Shown here piece by piece: positions 41,487-51,353 of a DNA stretch of 64,000 nt. Position numbers and translations under genes: made by a program. Below the pieces are notes generated by a model. It was given only the letters and a program-made list of their open reading frames with translations. It searched no databases and was not told where the DNA came from. Origin of the DNA: Sebastes aleutianus (taxonomy: Eukaryota; Chordata; Actinopteri; Perciformes; Sebastidae); NCBI GenBank assembly GCA_916700875.1, contig CAKAKS010000039.1, positions 20,144,367 through 20,208,366 of the forward strand, given 5' to 3'. Each line of letters opens with the position of its first letter. The stretch's first letter is position 1.

Positions 41487-42130
41487 TGGGGCTTATTCAA
41501 AGCTTAGTGTGAGTGAGTGTGTGTGTGTGAGTGTGTTCTTGTAATTACCACATAATGGGGACATCCATCTGTTTACACAGTCACGTACTGGGGACCTCAG
41601 ACGTCATGGGGACAAAAAATGAGGTCCCCATAACGGAAAGCATTTAAAACGAATGCAGGAGTCATTCTGTGTGTGTGAGTGTGTGTGTTTTTGTGTGAGA
41701 GTTGAGACCCTCCAGTTCAACAAACAACTGGAAAGTTAATTGTGGCTTATTATGAATATCTTTCCTGAATATCTGAATATCTCTGACCTTTGGCTATCCA
41801 CCCCATTCCTTGGACTTGTGTCATTAAAGGAGCTTCTAACATAAACATCAAGACATTCCTCTGAGTCAGGAGGGAAAAAAGGAAATGTGAAATTGTCTCC
41901 ATGGTGCCACCTCCGAGGAAGTTTTATTCAGAAGAAGAGTATGAAAATAAAAGCCCTCCATGTGGATTCATCAGCCTTTGAATCAATATTATCATTTTTT
42001 GTCTTAAATTATGTTGTTTATACAATTGTAGGTTATTGCTGATTAAATAAATACTTATTATTCATCACATATCTTAATTTTCCCTTTTTACCTGTGAGCA
42101 AGACAACATATGTTTCAGTGACTTTAACAA
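41487..42130 (+). other. fibin: fibin 3' UTR and downstream flank with inserted hairpin repeat
   Basis: A poly(A) signal AATAAA is at 41946-41951, and a second A-rich candidate is near 42043. GT-rich tracts flank a block at about 41535-41670 that carries inverted TGGGGAC/GTCCCCA motifs. This block is absent from the duplicate copy downstream, where the same GT tracts are joined directly. Confidence 0.7.
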
Positions 42131-42228
42131 TTAAAGGGACAGTGTGTAGGATTTGGCGACGTCGAGTGGTGTGGTTGCAGATTGCAACCAACAGAGTACC
42201 GCTCCGCTCACTCCTCGCTTTCCAAGAA
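42131..42228. mobile_element. MITE family C, truncated copy created by the fibin duplication
   Basis: The first 98 bp of a family C element (TTAAAGGGACAGTGTGTAGG onward) stop abruptly at the GAA shared with fibin coding sequence. The same element is complete at 42866-43378. Confidence 0.85.
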
Positions 42229-42963
42229 CGGCTACGTGATGAAGCAATTGAGTGACATCCGGGGATCTCTGAGGGCAACGACAGACATCTCTGTGGGACT
42301 GAAAGATAAACACGAGCTGCTGTCTCTCATCATCCGCAGTCATGGTACCAGACTGAGCTGCCTGGAGACAGAGTATTTCAATGTTGGCTCATAGTGGTGG
42401 CTTATTCAAAGCTTAATGTGTGTGTGTGGGTATTGAGTGTGTGTGAGTTGAGACCCTACAGTTCAACAAACAACTGGAAAGTTAATTGTGGCTTATATGA
42501 ATATCCTTCCTTGAATATCTCAGACCTTTGGCTATCCCCCCATTCCTTGGACGTGTGTCATTAAAGGAGCTTCTAATATAAACATCAAGACATTCGTCTG
42601 AGTCAGGAGGGAAAAAGGAAATGGGAAATTATGTCTCCATGGAGCCCTCTGTGCCACCTCTGAGGAAGTTTTATTCAGAGTATGAAAATAAAAGCCCTCC
42701 ATGTGGATTCATCAGCCTTGAATCAATATAAATTTTTGTCTTAAATTTTGTTGTTTATACAATTGTAGGTTATGCTGATTAAATAAATGCGTATTATTCA
42801 TCACATATCTTAATTTTCACTTTTACCTGTGAGCAAGACAACATATGTTTCAGTCTCTTTAACAATTAAAGGGACAGTGTGTAGGATTTGGCGGCATCGA
42901 GTGGTGTGGTTGCAGATTGCAACCAACTGAGTACCCCTCCGCTCACTCCTCCCTTTCCAAGAA
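42229..42963 (+). pseudogene. Tandem partial duplicate of fibin 3' end
   Basis: From 42229 the sequence repeats fibin from 41321 onward: the last 55 codons, the stop (ending at 42394), the 3' UTR with its AATAAA (42687-42692), and the first part of the adjacent transposon. The coding part differs from the parent at about 14 of 165 positions, 7 of them amino-acid changing, which suggests no strong constraint. The 5' three quarters of the gene, including the signal peptide, are missing. An ORF from 42182 starts inside the transposon and runs in frame into this segment, giving a 70-residue chimaera without a secretion signal. It is called a pseudogene, though transcription is not excluded. Confidence 0.85.
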
Positions 42964-43378
42964 TTCGCTCAGAGGCCATCCTTACCATAATAACACTACT
43001 TTAGGAGCAACGGATGTCCGACGGTGGCTGGCGGTACCACGGTTTTACACTCTGTGGCTCACGTTACCGCAGTTTCACAAGTTTGTCGTAGAACTACGGT
43101 GGCCTTCAGGTAACGTAAAAAGGGGAATGTCTCTCTCTAGAGCCAGTGTTTGGTTTGTCCGTTCAGGCTACTGTAGAAACATGGCGGAGCAACATGGCGG
43201 ACTCAGTGAAGAGGACCCGCTCCCTATGTAGATATGAAGGGCTCATTCTAAGGTAACAAAAACACAACAATTCTTAGTTTCAGGTGATTATACACTAATG
43301 AAAACATAGTTATGAATATTATATTCCTTTTCTGCTAATATCTAGTATCCCCTGAAATGTTACACATTGTTCCTTTAA
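42866..43378. mobile_element. MITE family C, complete copy downstream of the fibin duplicate
   Basis: It begins TTAAAGGGACAGTGTGTAGG and ends TTACACATTGTTCCTTTAA. Its first 98 bp match 42131-42228, which shows that the ancestral fibin locus carried this element before the tandem duplication. Confidence 0.85.
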
Positions 43379-44852
43379 GGATTTTGATGCCAAAAAGTTT
43401 TTCATGTCATATTCATCATCTCTATCCTTTGAAGTTTGAGGTTTACATAAACAATAAAAACCTTTTGAAATCTGAACTTTTGGATTTTCGGCACTCGTGT
43501 CTTTACGTCACCGTGTTTGTTGTTGCTACTACGAGTGGCAGACTCGACTGTCCCATCAAGTGGCCTTGGTTAATTGGCGTCTCAAGTCTGTCATTGCCTC
43601 CCACTTCCATCTGGAAGTCATCAACTCCAGCATGAAAGCATGTTTGTCCAAAAAGCGACCACTGTCGTCATTATCTACCCTTTTGGTCTTTCATGATCTA
43701 TAAAATTTGTGGTTTATATGAGATGTCTTTGTGTTGAAATTCTGAGTGGTTTTGGATGAAGTCATTTTACTAAAAATAGACTTATAAATGACACACAGCT
43801 TGTTTAAATCTTTTAAGAAATATTCTCTCTTGCTCCTCTGCTGTGTCGACATATAACATCTTATTTCAGACTCACTGTTTATGGGAGGGGAGTTGTTTTG
43901 AACTCCTGAAAGGCATTAACTCTACCCTGCAGGGTCACACACAAACTGTCGGCCTGTTTTAATTTGCAGTGCCTTTAATTTAATATTTTGAATGCCTTTG
44001 GAAGAAATCTGTGTATTTTCTGTCTTTAACTACCGTTTTAAACTCTCGTCTGCAACAACCACAAAGTAACTGCCATAAGGGTGCCCACTTTTTACAGAGA
44101 TCATGTCTGTGCAGATGTGCAGGAGCCAGATTGGCTGCCATGGGCGCAACTGGGTGTGATTTCCTCTGTCTGGTTTTCCTCACAGTCCAGCTTCCCCAGA
44201 GGGACCCCCTTTTTAAAAACAGCTTTCTGTAGCTCAGCGCAGTGCGGGCCAACCCCGTCAAAAAACCTCCATGTGCAGAGAAACCCTATATGTCTGTATG
44301 GCTCTTAATTTCCAGGGGTACTGCACAGGGCTTGCAAGATTTGATTAAAGATTTGGTTAAAATTTCCACTGTGTAAGTAAAAGGTGGAGCAGCTCACGAA
44401 ACCTCTCACAGACAACCCGCCCGTCTGACTTAATTTGTCTTTTTTGGCTCAAATCATTAATTCCACCTATAGAAAATATTTTTCTGTAGACTGGTTTCAT
44501 GTCCCTGATGCTAAGAAAGAGGAAGGCCTGAGCGTCAAGCACGCTGTTAGAAGAGTGTATTCTCCTCACTGACAAGTTTTAAGGACAAACAAAAGAGAGG
44601 TCAGGAATGCAGAGCGGAGTTGACCGAGAACACACTGATCCCTCTCTGTGCGGAGCACAAAGCCCCAGAACCACATGCCTCTTGTGTTATTATTAAAAAG
44701 ATGAGAGCTATTTGAATACTACAGCTGCTACTAGTCCTATCATTATTATCACTGCTATGAATACTACTCTGTATTACTACAACCACTAATAGTATTACCA
44801 ATAGTAGGAGTCCTTGTTTGAAAGAAAAACAAACTGGCCACTGCTCATGCTT

Positions 44853-45447
44853 TAAAGGGATAGTTTTGAAATGGGGGTGTATGAGATACTTATCCATATG
44901 CAGTGCATTACCTACAGTAGATGACGGTCGACACGCCCCCAGTTTGGAGAAACAAACAGGAGTTACCGACACCGGAGCAAAGCAACAGTGCTGTGGATGG
45001 GAACTGCAGAAAAAAGTATTTTAGCCACCTAAAAGAAAGGCCCACCTAAAAAAAAATTGATATCCGCTAAAGTGTACTCTATATTTAGAATATTTTATCT
45101 ATACTGTTTTTGTCATCAAAGCCTGCTGGCTTTGGAGAGAGCATAGATAAGTTTCAGTTCAGTTCCCCGTCAGAAAGGGCTGTCTGACAGCAAGGTAAAG
45201 TGGTGAAAATATTGTAAATATAGTATGCATTTTAACTGATATTGTTTTTTGTTTCTTTTAGGGGAGCCTTTCTTTTAGGTGGCTAAAATACGTTTTTCTG
45301 CCGTCACCGTCCACACCAGTGCATTGCTTTGCTCCAGTGCCGGTAACTCCTGTCTGCTTCTCCAAACTGGGGGCGTGCCGACCGTCATCTACTGTAGGTA
45401 ATACACTGACTATGGATAAGTACCTCATACAACCCAAACTATCACTT
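44853..45447. mobile_element. Long foldback element with about 200-bp arms
   Basis: The arms 44853-45060 and about 45240-45447 are reverse complements with moderate divergence, including CACGCCCCCAGTTTGGAGAA and its complement. The ends are TAAAGGGATAGTTTT and AAACTATCACTTT. The open frames that cross it on both strands are by-products of the palindrome. Confidence 0.85.
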
Positions 45448-45639
45448 TGGGTGCTTTTGACTGGGGTCCCCCATGCAGGACCCCAATACATTGGTTTATT
45501 TAAAACACTAATTAAGACAGAAACAGAAAACAATGATATGAAGTCATTAGGAACAAATTGATTGACAAAGTCGTGAAAAATTGGAATGATGGAATAAAGC
45601 ACCTGTAATACAGAGGCAGACTGAGGGGCAGGGGTGACA

Positions 45640-45910
45640 AAAATAAAAAGGGCACCAGCTGTACACGGCAACGTGCATAAAGTTTTCAGCCTAGCACTGC
45701 ATCACGCTTTCTCACATTTAAGGCCAGCCTAGAGGGCACTTTATCACCTTTTCTTCATTTAAGGGCACCCACTGTTTCATGTTTTTTTCCACTGGAATGG
45801 CATCCTACAAGGCACTTTATTACATTTTCTCTTCTGGAAGGGCACCCTAGAGGGCACTTTATCATGTTTTATCTACCATAGGGGCATCCAAGAGGGCACT
45901 TTTGCTGCTA
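45640..45910. repeat. Degenerate tandem repeat (AGGGCACTTTATCA units)
   Basis: Four or so imperfect units of about 60 bp, each with a GAGGGCACTTT core followed by a T-rich stretch and GGGCA(C/T)CC. It lies between the foldback element and tmem178b. No coding sense. Confidence 0.6.
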
Positions 45911-47129
45911 TTGTCTCTGGGGTCTGCGGGTACCCCAGTTGGTAGGATTAAGGTGAAACTAGCTTATGTGGAGAAGTTAGACAGTTAATTAAATTTATTT
46001 TTAATGCTGTAGGCACATATAGGATATGTAGAATTTTCCCCTCATTAAACACACGGTGCAGGTGTTCTGTGTCACTGTTACCAGAGAGAGTTCAGTGCAA
46101 TGCAGTTGATATGTAAATACATGTTACTGCAAGTACTTCCTTTTATTTACATATCAATTTTCATTTTAATGGATTATTACAGGGTGGTATTGATACTTTA
46201 CTCGAGTAAAGAACTAGCTCTTCCCCCTCTGCAGTTTATGCAAGTCATTCATGAGCAGTAAATCAGAGGGAATAACTGCTGTACTGTGCTAAAACAATAA
46301 TATCATGGTTTAATTTCAAAACTGTTCATCGTTCAGCTTGTCAGAACGTGCTGATAATTTTATCACAGTAATTTTCTGCGTTTATGATTACAGCACATAA
46401 TTCATTCTATCGTCTAACAGTCTCCAGTGGCCAATATGGTTTTAACCAACAACGGGGATTTTTTTTCAAGGCTGCAGCTGCACATAATAATTTTGTGAAG
46501 ATAATAAATATAATTTGAGCAACACAATAGTAAAGAGCTGATGCGAAGGAGCAGAGAAACCTCAGGAAGCAAGGAATTGAATTAGAGGTCAGAAAGATTT
46601 AATTTGTCATAAAAGCCGTGGTAAAGTAATTACAGCTCACAGTGGCCAGTATGCATGTCAATGAAAAAAAACGTAGTAATAGTCATCAATCATAATAGGA
46701 GTTTGTGCTGTTAATGAGTAATTGTGAGTTAATGTTGTAGTTATCTGGATATCATTTATTTCATAATTGGTGTATATTAAAGGAGCTTTTATTTCATTGT
46801 AATGCAGGCACTTCACTTTTTCTGTTCTATTTTATTCAATTGTTTTATTTTTGTCACTCAGTTTGGTCACTGACTCAAGTTTTGGTCGCTGACATTTGCA
46901 CGTTTAAGTGTTCAGAAGTGGTCGAATAAAACCGACTCCTTGTATAACACTAAGATAAACATACAGAGTTGCTGTTTAAAATCAATGCTGTTGAAGTGTT
47001 GACTCCATTAGCAGACTTTTCTGCTGACATACCAGTGAACTCATGCATAATGCAAGAGAAAAGACGACCACAAAGAAGCTGATATGACGTCTGCTACACA
47101 GGAAGAAAAAAATAGTTTTGCAAGGCTGT

Positions 47130-47769
47130 TTTATTTTTCAAAAATATTTTGATGGCGGCAAGACCTCAAGAACCACAAAACATTTCCCTCAAACACAGTT
47201 TGGTCTTAATGTTCATATTTTTCCTTGAATAAACACAAATGCATCTGCATACATACAATTCAAAAAGTACACGTACATATCTTGTTTTGAATGGGTACAT
47301 AATGATACACAGTTGCCCTTTTGAAATGTGACGGTACACATCCATAGTTTGACCTTTGATACAGATTTTTAAAGTTGTGCTATTGATTATCTGCCAGTGT
47401 TTCTTTTTCTCTTTTTTTCTTCTCAAACTAGCAGATTTTACAGGAAGAAAATGTGTATAACTATTCTTCCTCTTGAGGAGCAAGCAATTAACACTGAACA
47501 GTTCATTCATAAAGAGGGACGGGGACAAAAAAGCACCAGAGGACCTGAAACCGTCTTCAGTCAGATGTCACCTCTTTTCTCATATTCATGTGAGCGAGAG
47601 CCAGTGTCTTGTGCTTTGTGAAGGCTCTCTCTGCTCTGAGTCCTGTGCTTTTGTGAAGGCTCTCTCTGCTCTCTGAGTCCCTGGGTATAAACTGTCTGTG
47701 CAGCACACAGGGCTGTGCTCGTCACTGTTTCAGGATGAGACAGGTGTCTGTTAAATGTGCGGCGGCCTG
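47130..47769 (-). other. tmem178b: Probable tmem178b 3' UTR
   Basis: The region left of the tmem178b stop contains no other gene. A minus-strand AATAAA (TTTATT on +) lies at 47130-47135 and is a plausible transcript end. Inside it, at about 47607-47678, a roughly 35-bp unit containing GAAGGCTCTCTCTGCTCT is repeated twice in tandem. Confidence 0.4.
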
Positions 47770-49363
47770 TCACACGCAGCCGTTCTCCTGCCTGGGCTTG
47801 TGCACCACGGGGGTGTGTGGAGGGTAGAGAGAAGGAGCCAGCGTGCACAGGAAGCCGGCAAGCAACGTCAGGCCCAATCCGCCCCAAGCACAAAACATGG
47901 ACCATCCATAGCCGTGACTGATGTCCTCTGGTATTCCAAACATGTATCGAGGATAGCGGGACAGTTCAAAGTTGATCCCAGCCACACATGTGCAGAGGGA
48001 GATGATGCAGCAGGTCCCTGCCAGAGAGGAAGAATGAAAAAAACAAGTCAGGCACAACACAGCAAATCCATTTTCATCTCCTCTGATGCATCATTTCATC
48101 ACTCTCTCATTAACAAAGAGCCTTACTGCCCCTCTGTGGTGATTCAGGGGTAGTGCTCTTTTTATGTCCATCACATCTTACCTCCCATGAGAAAGAGAAG
48201 TCCAGCCACATACTGCATCAGATCATGCTCCTTGAGGCAGCCCAGCACGCCTATGATCCAGCCGAACAGGATGATGGAGATGGCCATGCCTACGAAACTG
48301 GCAGTCATCCTCTGGAGGTCTGCAAAAACAACACAAGTGACTGTGTTTGTTGCCAAGTTTCCCTATTCATCACATTATGAAAAGGCATTTTTTTTATTTT
48401 TGTGGAGGGTGGGGGTAACTCACGGAGCGCGTGCCACTCATCCTGCCTTATTGTCTTCGTCAGATTGATTGGCAGATTTCTGGGCAGCACTGATGATGAG
48501 TAGTAGTATTTTATTGGTGTGCAGCGCGTAACCAATCCTGTGGATGTAAACAACACAAAGAGGATGTCACAAAAAGCACTGAGATCAGATGGAAGAGGAT
48601 ATATCACAAGGCTCACCTCCCCATCCCCAAAAAATACATCCAACCCTCTTCCTCCACCACCACCCACCCATCCACCCATCCACCCACATCATTGTGGAGT
48701 TATTGTACGCATCTCGAGGCTTCTGTTACTACAGCTTGCCCTTTTTTGTGCTGGAAAACAACACAGCAGGTCGATTGTAACTGTACTCCGCGTTATACTG
48801 CGTATAGGCCTCGAGGGTCGCTGCGCAGCATCAGCACCATCACCATCACCATGGATAATAACACATTCCTGCACAGCATCTACTCAGAGCATCACACACA
48901 CACACACACACAAATGCAAAATAGCACAAATGCAAAATATGATCCCCAAACCTTTAAAGATCAAATCCTCTATCTCCAAGTCAAATCCCCATCGGTGGCA
49001 CTTTTTCCACAGTCCTGTGATGGTGGAGTTGAACTGCCGGCTGCAGAGCGACTCCATGGCCGGAGCAGGAGACATGAAGTGCCGCTTAGCGCGCCGCAGC
49101 AGCAGCGGTGTTTCTCCGCTCCTCCTCATCATCGCAGCCACATTATTGCTTTCCTTGGGCAACATGCGAAGTGGAAGGTTGTTGCTGGAGATGTAAATGT
49201 AGCCGGGGTCCTTTCTTTTGTTTGCATAATTCTTGCAGCGCTCCCGGTGTCTCCTCGCGTCAGTCTCGTACCAGTTGTCAGTGCTGATGGCCACAGCGAT
49301 GAGTCCCAGCGCGCAAAATGCCAAAAAGAGACCTGCCACGGTTAAAGTCCTCATAGCAGCCAT
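47770..49363 (-). CDS. tmem178b: transmembrane protein 178B, 4 exons
   Basis: Four-pass membrane protein of the TMEM178/claudin-like superfamily; its role is poorly known, and the paralogue TMEM178A modulates ER calcium in osteoclasts. Exons on the minus strand: 49363-48952, 48537-48424, 48319-48182, 48017-47770. These give 303 codons plus stop (human about 294 aa). Membrane segments are an N-terminal one after MAAMRT, one in MTASFVGMAISIILFGWIIG, one in QYVAGLLFLMGG plus the following CIISLCTCVAG, and a last one in SMFCAWGGLGLTLLAGF. The motifs NWYETDARRHRERCK, LTKTIRQDEWHAL and ISHGYGWSMFCAWGGLGLTL separate it from 178A. All introns are phase 1. The first donor (GTTTGG) is weak but gives the expected junction. 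It is divergently oriented to spi1. Confidence 0.94.
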
Positions 49364-49480
49364 GTTCCATGCGTGTGTCTCTCTCCACGGGACAGTGGGA
49401 CTCCTCTCCTCTCCTCTCCTGGATGCTGCTGCTGCTGCTGCTGCTGTTGTCAGTGTTTGAGGAGGAATTCAGCAATAAAT
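49364..49480 (-). other. tmem178b 5' UTR/promoter-proximal sequence with CTG and CTCCT tracts
   Basis: Directly upstream of the tmem178b ATG (reading leftward) there is a CTCCT-type tract (about 49397-49419) and a CTG-type tract (about 49423-49447). No TATA box was noticed. The limits of the transcript are unknown. Confidence 0.4.
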
Positions 49481-51353
49481 GTGAAACGCAGATGAATCCT
49501 TAAAGCCCTCATTTCTTAAATTTGTCAACCATCGCCAGAATAAGCCAAATTCCTAGGCAGAGGATAAATAAATTTTGGCCTCGATGAGCTATTTTGGTTG
49601 TCTCCTCTCTGCCTCTGAACTCAGTCTAGCCTAGATACTGGTCAGTCCAACACTTCTTTCTATCCAGTAGATGGAGACAGAGCAAATAATGTGAGAGCAC
49701 ATCAAGCCCCACATCAAGCCCCAGGCCTGCACTTACACAGTATAGATCATGATATGAGAGAGTTTGAAACTGTCATTCCTCTAGTAATTAGAAGAAGTAT
49801 ACCCTCTCTCAGGTTTTTATATTTTCTATCATCCTGGCTGCTGTTGTCTAAAGTTGTGAAACACAGACCATATTTCATGTATATGTTTTTATGTTTTTTT
49901 ATTTTTTCCCACTCACAATGTTGCTGGTTATGATTTCCCAGAAGTCTTTATAGATATTTAAATCAATATCCTCCTCACAAACACTAACCATACACTTCCA
50001 CGTAACACACAATCACATACACACACACACGCGTCTTTTTTGATATATTTACTGTATTGTTATTGTTGTTATTATATATATCTTGTCCTAATTGTTATAT
50101 ATATAGTATATTATATAGCCCAGTTGTTTTTTTGCCTCTTCCTGCACTGTATATTATTAATTTTTGTTATGTTGTATAGTCTTTAATTGTGCAAAACAAA
50201 TAAACAAATATTAAACCCCACAGAAGGCTCCATTTCTCTGTCTGCTTTAGGGGAAACGGTTGCATCACATCCAACAGATATGTGGTAACTTTCCATCCTG
50301 AACAGGGCCAAACATATCAAACAATGTTCATTGTATGATTTTGAGAGAAGTCATAAAAAATTATACATAGAAAAATGAAAAAGAAAATGTCAAAGTGTTT
50401 GTTTAGCCACATGTTAAACAGCAACACATAGGATTCAAGTTATACTGTAGCTAATAATGTCTGACATCTATAGCAGGAATATTACAACACAAACACGTTA
50501 CAGGGACACAGTGGCTACGGACATTTCGGTCATGTTTTCACAGGTTTCATTCTCATGGTCAATACTTCCTCTATTGAAACCTAATGGCAAACTAAAGAGG
50601 AACAAGCTCTATTCCAAAACTTCATTTTTGGTTTCGGCTCCTGTGTGCAGCAACTCTTACAGAAATTCCTACCTTACATGGGGATTTGTTGTGATTGATA
50701 TACTAAGAAAACAAGTTAATCATATTTTCCTGCACACAGGAAAGCCTCATTTGTGTTGAAATAAATAACAATATCCTTTTATTTGAGTTCTTTTAAGGTC
50801 ACATCACTGCAGAACTTGAACTGACGAGGGGGGAAGTTGAAGCACATTGACTATATGTGTTAACAATGAAGTCTATTTTAACAGTTTGACTGTTTGCAAA
50901 AATATCTTTAGAGGATTTATAGGTGACTCTATGTTTTGTATGGTTTAAGGAAAAAAATAACTTTTAAACAGCACAATACCTGCTGCTTTTACCATTTCTC
51001 TGGACCATAACTAAAATATTTTGAATAATTATAGATATACTGTAACTGCTACTCTAAAAGCAGGTATCATTATGAATCCTTGTAAAATTATATCTCTTAA
51101 ATAAGCAGGAAATGCATGTAAAGATGATTGGCTCATGCTGTACATGACACTCAGGCCATCAGGAACTAGCGGATCATATGAATTTTGTCAACTGGATGAC
51201 ATGAACGCAGACTGCAGGCTATAGGGTCCGGCTTGTTGCTCATTTTCAGTTCCCATTTGTCTAGTGAGGTCGACGTTGCGTGTTTCAGTGAAGCAACAAG
51301 TTAACCTTCATCACAAGCTTCAAGAACCAAGACTCTCATGCTGCCTTGTTTAC
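49481..51353. other. Intergenic interval between tmem178b and spi1 (divergent promoters)
   Basis: An AT-rich stretch at about 50040-50200 with TATATA runs and TGCAAAACAAATAAACAAAT may be a retroposon tail. The spi1 5' UTR and promoter must lie in the last few hundred bases, but no sharp motif was seen. Nothing else. Confidence 0.45.

Larger units (their letters stand above)
43379..47129. other. Intergenic interval between fibin duplicate and tmem178b
   Basis: Contains the foldback element at 44853-45447 and the degenerate tandem repeat at 45640-45910. The rest (43379-44852 and 45911-47129) shows no recognised gene or repeat. Confidence 0.55.

Noticed and set aside
42182..42394. A second functional fibin gene
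   Set aside because: Only the C-terminal quarter is present and the signal peptide is missing, so it is treated as a partial duplicate.
44601..45671. Open frames of 123 and 137 codons sharing a peptide
   Set aside because: They share sequence only because they cross the two arms of a foldback element.
48519..49345. Plus-strand open frames of over 200 codons
   Set aside because: They are antisense shadows of tmem178b exon 1 and its flanking intron.
51264..51353. Upstream in-frame ATG extending spi1 by 30 codons
   Set aside because: The extension resembles no PU.1 N-terminus; MMDGY aligns with the known MEGF start region.
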